This document shows, piece after piece, positions 22,901 to 37,570 of a stretch of DNA of 64,000 bases. The number at the start of each line of letters is the position of its first letter. The first letter of the stretch is position 1. The stretch is from NCBI GenBank assembly GCA_024036415.1, contig JAMWET010000915.1, forward strand, positions 1 through 64,000. Direction: 5' to 3'. The notes below the pieces were generated by a model that saw only the letters and a program-made list of their open reading frames with translations, was not told the origin of the DNA and ran no database searches. Origin of the DNA: Prochilodus magdalenae. Taxonomy: Eukaryota; Chordata; Actinopteri; Characiformes; Prochilodontidae. A program made the position numbers and the translations under genes.

Positions 22901-25900
22901 GTGTACTGTGACAGTGTAATAAAGCATTGCCATTTTTTAGGTTTGCCATTTAGGGTAATCCTATGACAACCATTACCCACTGCAGCCCTGTCAGACGTAC
23001 ACCGTACCTGATCTCTCTAAATAAAAGTGTCCATCTTCGTTTCCACCGATCAGACTGTAGGTCACGTGACCATTTTCTCCCTCGTCTTCATCTATGGCCA
23101 GCAAGCGGAAGAGAAGGCTTCCTATCTCCGCGTCCTCGGCCACGTGAACTGTTTCCATGGAAACAAAGGCAGGGCTGTTGTCGTTGGTGTCAATTATGAA
23201 AACCTGAGCTGTTATGGAGGTGTGTTTTTGGTCGTCTGAGTTTTTGGCCTGGTCTCTCGCAGTGACGGTGAACACAAAACTCTGGACTCGTTCGCGATCC
23301 AACTGTGCATTTGTGGTGACAGCCCCAGTGTAAGGGTCAATGCTAAATGGCAGCTTGTCCACAGAAGATTCTGCGTCGGAGGTCATTGTATACCGAATAG
23401 CGCTGTTCTGGAGACTGCCGTCCCCATCACGCGCATTAAACACATACACTGAAGTTCCCATAGCAACATCCTCCTGAACGCCAAATACCACAACACTCTC
23501 ATCGCTATGGAACCAGGGGGCGTGGTCATTGACATCATCGATGCTAACAGCCACTAGCATACTGGTATTCACAGAGGGTGGAGCCTCAGCTCGGATCACT
23601 AAGAAGTAGCGCTGTGTAGCCTCGTAATCCAAAGGCTGCGCCACATACAGGTCGCCACTGGAGTTGACGCCGAAGTGTAAACTCCCGTCCCCCTCAGCAA
23701 CAGAGTAGCGCAGCTGTTTACTAACTGTCCCAGGAGTGCGGAGCGAACCAATCACAGTTCCCAGCTTAGCGTTCTCTCTCACAGTGAAATGCCTGAGACC
23801 CAGGAAGCCGTCCTGCTTTTGTGGAGCATGTACCTGAAATAAATCAAACACAACACAATCAATATCAGTTATATCTCCTCACAGTCTGAGGTTTGGAAAT
23901 GGCTAACACTGACACTGATGAAAACAAAGTTTATTATATGATATTCAATGATTACAATCAATTAATTTCTCATTAATCAAGATTAGCGATCTGAATGAAT
24001 TAACTGTTAAATTTTATTATGAAATAATGATGCTGATTAAAGCACTGTCCATGCTAAATAACCAAATAAAGACACCTGAAAAAAAATATTATTAATAGCA
24101 ACACTGCAAAAACAAAATATTCTAGGAATTGCTCATTGAAAACATTTTATAATAATATAATAATTTATACACAATCGGTGTTCTATTTCAATAATCTATT
24201 ATCTTAATATCTTATTATGTTTATTATCTAATTCTAATCATTATATATCATATAATAACTATTGTTTGAGCAGATTTAGTGTTAGCCACTGAATTTATGA
24301 TGTAATTTATATTACAGATCTTTATTATTATTATTAACATTCATAATATAAGCCTTTTATAAGTATAAAAAAATTTAATAATAGGTTTAACAGAACATTT
24401 CGTATTAATGTAACATACACTTTATGTTTATTCATATATAACAGTTGTTTATATTATATTTGTAAAACATATTATTTATGATATGTCTTATTCATTTATT
24501 CCTACAGTACTTTTACTGTCTAGCTTAAAATATATCTGAAGCAAAATATAACAATTATAATTTGTATACAATATAAAATCTGTTGTTAATTTATTATTTA
24601 TTTACACCTTTATTATTGTTAAAAAAAAAGTGAATTTGTTTCAGAAAATGACAAAACAACTGGTGTCTCACTGGTTTTGTAAACATTGCAGTACAGCCTG
24701 AGTGTCATACAGTATCATACAGAGCATTATTGAAGCTTCACCTGGATGTGCACAAGGGCCCTCTGCTGTAGGGGTGTAGGGCCATTGTCTTTGGCAACCA
24801 CAGTGAGGGTGTAGTTGGTGAGGGGATCTGAAAGAAATCCCGCTGCAACTCTAATATCTCCACTCTGACGATCTATTTCAAAATGACCCTTTCCGACATC
24901 TACAGGGGGAATAATAAACAGGGGGTGAAAAAGTGTGAATATTATTGTTTGACTATGTAACGCTCTAGTAAACAGTAAAGGTGGCATAACAGCACACAGT
25001 ATATGCAGATTAGTTTACCTGAGATCAGAGAGAATGTTACAGTTGCATTCTCTCCTGCGTCTCGATCCTTAGCAAACATGCTAGTGACCACTGACCCCAG
25101 CGCAAGGCCTGACCACACCTGACCACACGTGAAAGCAGAATAGTATTACCCCTCAGAACATGAAAGTAATTTACTTAGTAAATCTACAAACTACTGACTG
25201 TAAGGTTAATGTGCTGTGCCCCTAAATCACATGGAACTGCAGAGCACCAATACTTTAAAAAGTCATTTTATAATAATATACACAAATTCTAAACATGTAT
25301 AGCAATATGCAAATATCTGGGCACCACTGGTCAAATTACATGATGTAGTAAGTGAAAATAAGTCAACACATCTTCCACAGAGAACTGAGAAATGTTGACT
25401 AGCTACAAAACTGAGGTACAGTCAGTAACTCATGCTTAACAGTGAATATGAGCTTATAGCTGCCAGTTCACTCAGTACTATTTGTGGTTGTACTTGTTAG
25501 TGAGATCAGTCAAATGACAGTTCTGTACATTCTCTTATAGAAGAAGTAAAGTGAATGTTGGGAACCTGCACATTCAGCTCCTTGTTGGCAGGCAAGTGCG
25601 TGAACTCAGGTGGGTTATCGTTAATGTCAGAGACTAGAATGTGTACGGTGGTGGTGGCGTTGAGGCGAGGATGACCATGGTCAGTCACAAAAACTTTGAG
25701 AGTGTAGCAGGAACGTTCCTCGCGATCCAGAGCCACCCAGTTAATGATCTCTCCTAAACGAGAATGAGAGAGGGAATGAGAAATCATAAAAACAGAAAGG
25801 CAAAAGATAAAAAACACAGAAATGAATATGAATGGTACACATTGGGCTCCAGGTGTGGTGCTAGGTGTCTAACTGGTGCATAGATTACATCACTGCCCGT

Positions 25901-27078
25901 GACATACTTGGGAAAAAATTCAAAAAATTTTTAAAGGAAAACATCCCAGCAAAGTTTTAGTGATCATAAATATTGTTGGGTTCCACAAAACTCCCAAATT
26001 TTAAATAATATTTTTTATTTTAGTTCCAAATCAATAGAACCAGACTTTTTTCAATTTTGTTTATTCATCAAGAAATTCTTGCACAATTTAAACAGTCACG
26101 GCTGGAGTCAAATGATGCGCAAAAATACAAATCAACAAAAATGGAGATGTTTTTCTTTGAATGGCGATGATATATAATGCATTAAAGCATTGCACTACAG
26201 CCTGATGTATATTTATCAGCTTCATGTTAATCAAAGTATCTTCTTTGGTATAAAGAACAGGTTTTGTTTTATTTTACAAGCTACTGTTAAGTCTCATATG
26301 GAAAATATTTTTTTTCCAAAGGTCATTTAAACCTGTAAAACTTGAGTGCTGATGTCATAGGTGTGACCTTTGGATTTATTCTATTATTACCAGGCGTTCC
26401 TTCAGTGTCTTGCCTAGTTAAATCATACAGCAATGCTGTAGTAGCCTCTGGAGTGAGATTTTCCAGTTGAAAGCACAGCCACCTTCTGTTAATGTATCTT
26501 CAAGGCGGCAGGACCTTGGGTGCTGTTTTTTCACTAAGCTTAGGCCTGAATGCCTTCACAGAAAACATGGAGTGATCTGTGGAAAGATAGTGTTACATCT
26601 ACCTTAAATTCTAGATATAGATTAATCCAATATTATTTATTTCATCTAAATTGCATAAATTTAAACCACTCGGAACTTTTTTTGCACTGCACCTGGATAT
26701 GCCCAAAAATACATAAGGTCTATAATATAATATCTGAGGTTCATGGAAAGACCTTTTCAGTAGACCCCAAAACCTTCTGGGGAATGATACCAGTGTGGAT
26801 CTTCGAAATTAATATGTGCTATTGTTTATGCAAATTTTGTTAGCCATTGCTGCAAAATGAAAATCAGACACCATCATCCCTATTAGGATGTGGCCATCAG
26901 AAATTACTTGCTAGCAAAAAACAAAACAGAAAAGGATTCATCAAAAGTATTTTACAAAACCTGGAAACCATTTATGACTATATTATAGGTATCCCACTAG
27001 ACCAGATCAAATACATGTAAATGAACACCAAACGATTTTGTATCTTTCTCTCCCTCACCTCCTTCTCTCTCTCTCCCT

Positions 27079-27114
<36 letters not shown>

Positions 27115-27309
27115 TCACTCACCTCTCTCTCTCTCTTTCTCTCTCCCTCACCTCTCTCTCTCTCTCTCTCTCCCTCACCTCTCTCTCTCTCTCACCTTTC
27201 TCTCTCTCCCTCACCTCTCTCTCTCTCTCTTTCTCTCTCACTCACCTCTCTCTCTCTCTCTTTCTCTCTCACTCACCTCTCTCTCTCTCTCTCTTTCTCT
27301 CTCCCTCAC

Positions 27310-27342
<33 letters not shown>

Positions 27343-27378
27343 ACCTCTTTCTCTCTCTCACCTTTCTCTCTCTCCCTC

Positions 27379-27462
<84 letters not shown>

Positions 27463-30400
27463 CTCTCTTCTATTTGTTATGAATGTACAATGTATGTCCT
27501 CTGTCCCTGTTAATTTAGTTAGTAGTTTTATATATGGGTTGTGTGTATAAACTTCAAAACATAAATAAATAAATAAAGCTTTCTCAAACCTGTTTTAGAG
27601 TTGATGCGGAAGTGTTTCCCATCTGACAGCAGGATGTAGGACAGCTGTCCATTTTTCCTTGAGTCTCTGTCAATAGCCTTCACTGTCCCGACCAGGCCGT
27701 GTGGACTGGATCCTTCTGGCACACTGAAAAAGTACCTGTCCCTGCTAAACACTGGCTCATTATCATTCTCATCCTGAACCATGACTACCACCATGGCCGT
27801 GGCCGTCAAATTAGTACCCCCATCACGAGCTGTGGCGCGAACATTAAACCTGTAGGTGGGTTCGGACTCATAATCAAGACTCTGAGCCACAAAAAGCCAG
27901 CCAGTGTCAGGGTGAAGGAGGAATGGTGGTGGTTTGGAGAGAGGCTCCAAAGAATAGGTGAGAACTGGAGCTAATCTGGCAAAATCTGAGCCGTGCCGGG
28001 TCTTGCTAGCATGAGCACGCACTTGAATCACGCGAGTGTCTCTCTGTGCGCTTTCTCCGATCTCCACCTGATAGACCAAAGTCTCAAAAGCTAAGGTTTC
28101 CTCTGATGGAGGTGAGGAATCAAGCTCCACCACCAGGCTGAGTGAAGAACTTAGCGAAGGACTTCCTTCATCTTCTGCCACCACACTGAGCTTGTATCTC
28201 CTATTAGCATCTCTTGAGATGTCGCTATTTAGCGTTAACATCCCTAGCTGAGGATGAATGGTAAATATTTCACTCTTAGGATGCAAAGAATAATGGATCC
28301 GTCCATTTGCACCACTGTCAGCATCGTGAGCATGTGCAAGGAAGAGTATTGTCCCAGGAGGAGTACTGTGAGATATGGTGATGAGGTCGGAGGTCTTTGG
28401 GAAGACTGGTGGGTTATCATTGGTGTCGGTGATGGTTATGTTGATCTGAGTGCTGCTGTAGATGGGTAAGGTGCCTGTATGGGCATGCAGGGTCAATATG
28501 ATGTAGGGCAGGGACTCATGGTCCAAAAGCAGGCTGGTGGAGATGACACCCGATTGTGAATCCACAGAGAACAAACCCTGGGGGTCTCCAGAAGAGATCT
28601 GATATGACAAAGCCTCCACTGAATCTGCAGATAAGTGAAAATATTGATATCCATTATCATTAAAACTCAAGGCATGATATATTGATTTTCTCAACAAAAA
28701 GAAACATAATATAGACTAAATGGCCACTTTATTAGAAACACTTTTAAATACAATCTAGGGTATAAGTATAAATATAAAGCCACATATAGAAGATAATTGT
28801 AATACAGTAACTATCCAGTGTCTTTTCAGTAACATTACAGTCTGGCAGCAACTTCACCCGGTACTATATTTATATTGTATTGTACTGGTCTTGGACTTCT
28901 GAATACAGCTCTTTAGAGTACAGTCCTGCACCTCTGTATTTGTAATGTACAGCTTGTGTGTGTGTCATTTAAAATTATAGTGTGTGTGTATACACATGTG
29001 TGTGTGTGTGTGTGTGTTTGTGTGTCACATTGCCTTCGGATACCAGCTAAACATTGTTAATTCACTCCCTACATCCCCAGAATCTACCATATATGCAGCA
29101 ATGTGATGGATGTGCACTTTAAATTCACATCCCCATTTTTCTCAGTGGTTCTATTACTCTGCCATTCACTCAGATCTTTGTACTCAGTCTAATGATTTAT
29201 GGTTTGATGCTATTGTTTGGTATCTCAGGTTTAAAAGGTTAGTAAAGGTAAATCTGCTCGTGATTAAAAGATCTGCGCCCTCCCCCAAAACACACTCACA
29301 TTCTGCCCTTTAAGGGACAAAGAAAGAGCTAATCAGCTAAATCACAACCTCAGATGACTGTCTACTAAGCGCTAACACTAATACATGTGCACTAATCTTC
29401 ACTTAACTGAAGAGAAACACACAGAATATGGTATCCTTCAGTTTATGGAGATACCCATCTGAGTGTTCAGTCATGGTTTCTTTGCTAATGCTCACTAACT
29501 CCAGTCCTGTTCTATTCCTGAAGCCAGTAAAGTGATAGTTTAACAAAAATCCAGTCAATTCACACGTTTAGAAGTTTGCTTTTTTAGTATGACTATATAC
29601 AAAATACAGACAAAAATCAGGTTTACAGTTAGCTGCTAGTGGTTTTAGCTAGGCCTATGTAGGGCTACGCTATTTCTCAGGTAAATAAGCATACTTGATA
29701 CCAAATATGTCTTGGCTGATCAGCTAAATTTTTTTATTAAATTCTATTTTTTATTTTATTAAATTCTATTATTTTAAAACAAGACGCGTGTGCTGGAAAT
29801 ATTGTAGTTTAATTTTTAGTTTTTCTGTCATTAAAGAGAGTTTGTTTATTTTAAAGTTAAGAGCAGATGATACTTATGAGGTGAGTAATGTTTGTATGAC
29901 AACCCTCAGCTCTGGCCTATTAAAAATCAGAGTTTCCCTAGTTAATACAATATAAAGGTGGTATTTGTATGCACATTGCAAATACAGTATATGTCTGCAC
30001 AATATTGTAAAAAAAAAATGACCTTGCAATTTTTCCCCCTGTGATATGCACTGGGAAAATATTCAAGTTTTGTCACCAGATGATCTGAATATCAATATTC
30101 ACTGTAAAATAATTGGGGTGGAAATAAAAATATTTTTTAACAGTACAAAGCTGAGAAATGACTTTGCAACACTCTTGCGAGTGTAAACCTGAAGGAACAG
30201 TACAATGGGTTACTGTTATATGGTGTTCAACATGACACTCAGTACTGCTCCACTTAGATCAGCTAGCTTTATCTGCGTGCTTTGCTGATTAATACAGCAG
30301 TAGTGTAAATCTGAACACAGCAGAAGGAGCCTCTTTTCACAGAAGGCTAGGGATGTTATTAGTAATTTTGTTTATTATTATTGGAAGTAAATTAAACTTG

Positions 30401-33400
30401 CTGTGGAGACTCACTGGGCGGTTTGATGGCCTGTACGGTGCCCACAGTGGTGCCTGCCGGCGCGTCCTCCGGAACAGAGAAACTGTAGTGTGATTTTTGG
30501 AAGAGTGCAGGGGCATGGTCACTGTGCAGGATGTTAATGGTGATGTCAGCAGGCTGGAGAGTGGACACACCCTGACCATCTTGAGCAGATACGACCAGCC
30601 TCACACTGCTGCTGCCCAGCCCAGAGAGTGGAGAGGACAGAGAGACCACTCCTTCAGAAGACACATACACACATGTACATATGTTTATAGACAACAGTGT
30701 GTTATACAGAGTCAGAAAAAGCTTCTGCCTAGTTAAATGGTCAGAATTGTTCATAGTGGTGGTGATAGGAACCAGACGTTGACCTTTAAAAGCTCCCTCA
30801 GAGAGAGTTATTACATGAAGTAGTTATGAATATGGTGCTTTGTAATCCCTTCCTGGTGCAGGGGTACATGCAGGGTGTTGTGATACAAAATGGTCCACAA
30901 ATTAGATTTATCACTCTTTTATCCATCATCTCTAGTACATATGAAACTCAGGGGACATGTGTAGGTTCACTGATGGTTCTGGACAATAACCAAAATGACA
31001 ATATGTATGTTGTAGACATGGTGACCACCGGTTCCTGTTACCACCACTGTAAAGACATTTCTACAATGATCCATCTCACATTAAAACACTTTAAACGACC
31101 CTGTTTGCATCTCAATCGCTATATTGTGCATACACAGCATTTCTACACGGTTTGAGCTGATTATGTCCTGATTCAGGTTTAGAGTTAGATGTGTTCAGCA
31201 CCTTGCCGATAGATAAGGTACACACTTTCATTACGTGTTAGGTACATTGTCAAATATCTTTTCTGCTCAACTACATTTGAGGAGGGGTGGGGAGAGTGGT
31301 TCTTCACTATTATGACTATTCTTTAAGAAGGAAACACCAAGGAAGACAGCATGTTGGTGAATAGAGTGTATAAAATACATTCTACAACATTATTTTAGAA
31401 ATTTGTTGATTTTGTCCAATACGATTAGTAACATTTGATGAAATCAGTGACCAACAAATCATAAACAGCACATATGAAGTAGGGTGAATATGGCAAAATA
31501 CATTTTTTCAATATATATGTTTCAGAATATATATATATTTTTTAATGAGTTCGAACAGGCAAGAAAGGAGCAGTAGTGCCACATACTTTCAAACACTAGA
31601 AATACAGTGACTTTATACTACTCTGTACTAAATCTGATTAACCAGGACTAATTATGCTCTCCTGGTAATAAAGCATGCAGTGGTTTAGACTTCTTTTAGA
31701 TATCAACCATATCCACATACTCAGTAAAATGTAATGTAGTCTATTATACTGCAGTGTGTGTGTCATCACTTTGATCCTTCGATTTGAGAAACTCAGCCCT
31801 TAAGAATAAAGAGTGACACACAATGATTGAGCTGCTCCTGTGCATCAGTGGTGGGCTTTGGTTGACTTTAGCACTCCACACAGACAGATGGCGTGAACGC
31901 TGCTAATTTTTCTCACCTAAATTTACCTTAAAATCTGAACGAGTGGGCCTGCACAGATTTAAGAGCCTCACGCTCAGAAGGCATGTTAGCTTCTGAACTA
32001 ACAGATGGTCCAATCACAATGTCAGCTTAGTGAATAAGGTTTAGTGCAGTGCTGGTGAGGCCTATGGAAATAAAGGAGGTGTACTACACATAAAGGCACT
32101 TCATTTACTCTACATAGGAACTTCATAACACAAGCATACATACTGAATCAGGTATTTACAAAGCAATATGAATATTTATGGACTATGTGTGCCAGTAATC
32201 GCAAGATGATCGCATTTATGCATTTGAATCACACCGTACTAACAAAAAAAGACCTAAAGTAAATTAAAAAGCAAGGAATGGAAGGCAGAGGTTTACAGGA
32301 TGTGTTCAGTCTTTGGTATATTTCTAATTCTGATAAGTTTAAGTAGGCTGCAGACATAAAATAGTTTTTTAATTATACAAAAAATAGGATTAATAAATAT
32401 TCTGAATTAGAAACAGAAATTATCCCACAAAATAACTAATAGCTCAATAAATGGGCCAGTAATATCACTCGGCAGGACAGTCCTGCATGTCACTGACTGT
32501 GTCCGTTAAGGCTTTAAGGAAGAGTCCTCATTAACCCCCCTTTTCTTACCCCTCCAGCCCCTGGTGGGAGATAAGGACATGGATTAGAGTGGAAGGCTTA
32601 TAAAGCGAAAGAGCTCACTGACGCTTACACACCACCAGGGGCAATAACGCCTGTTGAAGAATCATCTGCTTAGGTGGATTAGCATCTTTAACACTCAAGA
32701 TTTTAGAGACTTTTAAGGTTTACAGTTAATAAGGAAGATAGTAACTGGAATCTAGTATCTGCAGTGAATTATTTTGTGTGTATTGTGTATTATTTCAAAT
32801 CCACCTTTAATTAATCAATTATCTGGAAAATTCATTTCACCATGGAGGAGTATTTTACTTGAAGCAAAGCAGCTGACTTAGAGCACTTTACCTGTTGATT
32901 GGTTGACTGAGAAAAGAGAGGCGGAGTCTCCAGGTAAAAGCTTGTATGTGATTTGTCCATATTCACCAGAGTCGCGGTCAGTGGCAATAACGGTGAGAAT
33001 CTCAGCTCCAGGCTGAGCGTGGCTGCTTATGCTAGTGACATATTTCTCTGGATTAAACACCGGAGCATTATCATTCACATCCTCCACATCAATGTGAAGA
33101 TATGCTTGGGACCACAGACCACCCTGAGGAGAAGGAAAGCAGAAAGATAGTAACCAATTATGTTGCAGTTAATTACATTAAACTGTGTTTCAGAGTGATG
33201 TTATATGGCAAAAAAAATTATCTTCCAAATAGATTTTCAAATATATATGCATTTCTGTTGATTTCAGTATATCAAATATTGTATAAAGTGTCTGACTTTC
33301 ATTTCTATATAATAGTACAGTGATGTCTTCTAACTTCTATATATGCCACATCCACAGTTATTTATTTCTATATCTGTTGTATATATATAAAACGTATTAA

Positions 33401-36400
33401 ACCACTACAGATATCTGGTATATATATATATATATATATATAGTATATATATCTAGTACGTATATATTCATCCTTATTTACTCACTTGATCTTCTGCCTT
33501 TACCAACAGGTCAAAGCTCACCAGACCTGCATCACGGTCAATGTCCTGGGATACACAGATGTCTCCAGTAACGGTGTTGATGAAGAAGAGAGGATGTGTG
33601 TCTTCACTGTTGTACCCATCAGAAAACGAGTAGTGCACCATTCCAAACTCTCCACCATCAGCATCCTCAGCACTGACCTGCACATGATGACAAGATGACC
33701 ATGATTTACAGCCTTTCTATACAATTTATTTTTATACCTATGATACCATCCCACAACAGAGCTCCTATCACCCCCTAGCACTTCCTGTTGTGTGATTCAG
33801 TCTGTCAGAATAATCACATGTATGGTATAGACGTTAAAGCGCTATAGAGCGCTGAAACAACAGGAGCCAGAACACCATCTGCACTGCATGTAATATATTA
33901 ATGTCTGTTGAGTGTTTTGGTTTGGCAAAGCATAATGTCAAACACTAGGCCTTAGCAGGCACAGGATGGCCTGAATCTCTGACCTGTGCTCATAACACCT
34001 TAATTCTGTCATTACACCCTCAGTGCCAAAATGCCCATAAGGCCTCAAGCTTAATCCCATTACAACATTAGCCACGGTGTCGGCACAGCAGTGTCTGCCT
34101 GCAGAACGTGTGCCAGACGCAACAGGATAACCATCACATCCACTGACACGTTATCTTGACCATTTTAGCTTCACACCACTGTAGCCCTGATCTCAGAGCA
34201 AACGCTTGTGGTCATTCCAGTGGCCGGAAAAACCGCACTGAGACACAGCAGACGAAATGGAATTCCACCAGAGAAAACATCAGCATAATCATTTCAGTTC
34301 AATGATTGAGATGGCTGACTATACAGAGTCAGTATTTTAGGGACTGTAGATTATTTAACAGTGGTGGTGATGGGAACCAGGGGTCACCATGACTACCACA
34401 CAAATACAGCCATTTTGGTTACGGTCCAAACCCACCAGGTAACCTCCATGTGTCATATTAAAATGAGTTTAATATGTAATGCAATATAAAAAATTATCTT
34501 TCTTTGGCCACTATTTTGCCTCACACCATGTATGTATCCCTCCACAATGAATGGGTGTGAGAAAATATATTTTCAGCATAGAACATGTCATAAAATAATG
34601 TAAACATGCCATAAAGATTATGTAATGACCTTCTGTGGGGGAGCTATGACAGGTAGTTCATCAGGTAGTTCGACAATTCGGATTTTGACTGATGATTTTG
34701 AATTACGAGAATATGAGAAGCGTTTATTATGGCAATAAGCCAGGCAGTGTGCTACTGTGATTACTGCACTGCGCTAAGCAGAGTGAAACCCCGCCGCTCA
34801 GTGTAAGATCACAGCAATGCACAGCCTTTCATGGCTTATTGGTTTTTTTAAATAGCAACAACAAAGAACGATATAAACAAGATAGATAAAACACAGAAAT
34901 GTGTAATAAGCATTTGGATTCATTGTTTATAATAACTAAAATAACCAACTATCTCATCAAGAGGAGTTTGTTTAAAGTGGACTATATCTGCCAAGCAACA
35001 TTGGATGGATAAGTACAGGAACCTTCAGTCATTTTGTATTACAGTCATTTTGTGAGCTTTTACATTTTGTCATATTGTCATTGATGTAACATAATACAGC
35101 AGTGTTTAATGCAGAAACGATATTCTCTGCCTTTTATGTTACAATGTTACAGTGAATCAAATCAAGTGAATTCTGTTTATTAATATAGAATCATGTTAGC
35201 CTGGTAACAATGTGGTTGGTTGAAAAGCATCTCCATAGACCACCATGTGTCAACAATGGTCGCTTATTTCTGGAACTACTTTTTAGGTGGAAGAAACTGC
35301 GGATCCTAAAACACACATTAACAGCTAATGTTTTGCATTTACAGACATTAGACACATTAGGGCTTGTCCCTACTGCGACCCCTATCCAATCACTCATTAG
35401 AAGGACTGTCTGGATCATGGGTGCACAACTCTAGACCTGGAGAGCTGGTGTCCAGCACAGTTAGGTGGCTCCTTTACTCAAACACATCTACTAAACCTGG
35501 CAGAAGAGTTTAAATAGGGAAGCTTAAGTAGGTAACTACCAAGTTGTGCTGGACACTGTCCCTCCTGTCCCTCCTTATTTATGGAAATGCTCTTATCCAT
35601 ATCCTAATGAAACTCTGTATGGTCCTGTGTATGTGGTATAGGAGAAAAAGCAGGTAGTATGGTATATGACATCATCACAAAGACAAGCCATCATTATACG
35701 CAACGCAACAATGGCATATGGAATATATTCAAACATATATGGAATATGCACCATTATTATTACGGACATAACATGATGACACACCGATTTCACTGCATTC
35801 ACTATGTATTATCATAAAATAATTCTCCAGCTCTCCAATTATACACCCCCTCTCATTGACAGCTGCTTAATGAACACAGAAAACAGAGTCGGTGTAACAG
35901 CAGAGACTGCCTGAAGGTGGTTAGTATAATCTGATGGCTGGGCGACTAGTGGAGCTATAAATAGAGGTACTTTAAGGTCCTTAAGTCTCTAAAGAAGACC
36001 ACTCATTTATTCCTCCTGTTACATTATGTTCCATGCCTGGTTTTACTCCCACCAGGAACCACATCTGTCCATCTAACCATTTTTCTGTCTGTCAGTCCAT
36101 CTTACTGGACTTTAGAATGTTAATAGGGACAAAGGTGTCTATAAGGTGGGCTAAAAAAGCCCATCCAGACTGTTAGCAGTGTCTTGTGGTATGTGGGTGC
36201 ATTAGTGGATATTTGCACATCTGTAAAGGCATAGTTAGCATCACAAGCTATGTACACGTTGTGGAGCCACAGATGCTGCTTTTGAGATGCTGCCTTTTCA
36301 GAATGGTAAAGCTTTTATCAACAAGACAAATGCAAGAAAGCTTCTGCATGTAATACAACAGCATTGCGGCGTGACACCCTGGAGCTGGGATGGCCTGACT

Positions 36401-37529
36401 TTCTCCTATCAAAGACAAGTGCAAAATATGACGACTGAATGATCATTTCGTTTTTAATTAGTTACTGTTTGTTTACAGTTTGCTCTATTTCCATAAAAGA
36501 ATTAATCCCACACACAGCTTACTACTGTTAACCATGACCCAACATTCTACACCCCTCACTGACACCTGATTAACAAAACCCAGAAAACAGGCTTCTGCTT
36601 TTAAAACCGGGTTGATTAGTGTCTTCAGTCCCAGATGGTTATTACATGTTAAAAGTAAAGATGATGTAACAGTAATAAACATGCTACCATTTTTTTGAAC
36701 TTATTGCAGGCACATCTAAACAACAATAAACAACAACAAGCAAAGAATAATATATAAATAAATCTAAATATTTTTTAAATGTGTGTCAAGCAGAATGTAC
36801 AAATGACCGCTTTCTGTTTTTATTACCGTTTCAGTACTACAAACTTCTAATCATTATCCTAGAAGCTGGGACCAGCAGGAAGAGCTAACAAGTTTAACTG
36901 CCCTTCCGACCTAATTATACCACTGTAGGAGATGCACCCACGATAAGAGTAGAGAAAGAGAGATAGAGAATCTATTGTAGCAGTAGATAGGATCTCACAG
37001 CTAGTGTATATCTCATACCAAGAAGTGATATTAAAGCAAACTGAAGTAAATGGGGCTTAAATAACATAAGTACAGAAGGCGCTGACATTAAGCTGGGTTT
37101 TACATGAAAACTGAACATGATCTAGTAATAAACGCGGCATTTAAAGGCGCAAGTCTCTGTCAGGCGGAGGTTTTTCATGTCAGTCGCAGTTGTGATGTGG
37201 AGTTTATGGCTGTTTGTTTTTCCCCTCTCTTTCCAGTGCGCTGGTAGTTTTATTGCTGAAGCTGTGCAGAAGGCTGTATACCCCAGCACTCGGCTCTGAT
37301 TGATCACGGCTCTATCGTCCTGCTGTAAAGCTGATATAGGTTTTATAGACGGTGTGGGAGTTTAAAACCTTCGGTCAAGGTCTAAAAGCATTTTGAGAAA
37401 GCCCAGACTGCTCTCTGACTCATCTGCCACATCATCCAGAGGCGGAACAGAGAAGAGCAAGAGTCTAAAGAATGAACTCTGAGAAATGAAAGCATAGCAC
37501 CATTATACCTCATATAATATATAATTAAT

Positions 37530-37570
<41 letters not shown>

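Noticed and set aside
27021..27550. 150-170-residue Ser/Leu-rich frames
   Set aside because: Pure CT microsatellite translation inside a dchs2 intron.
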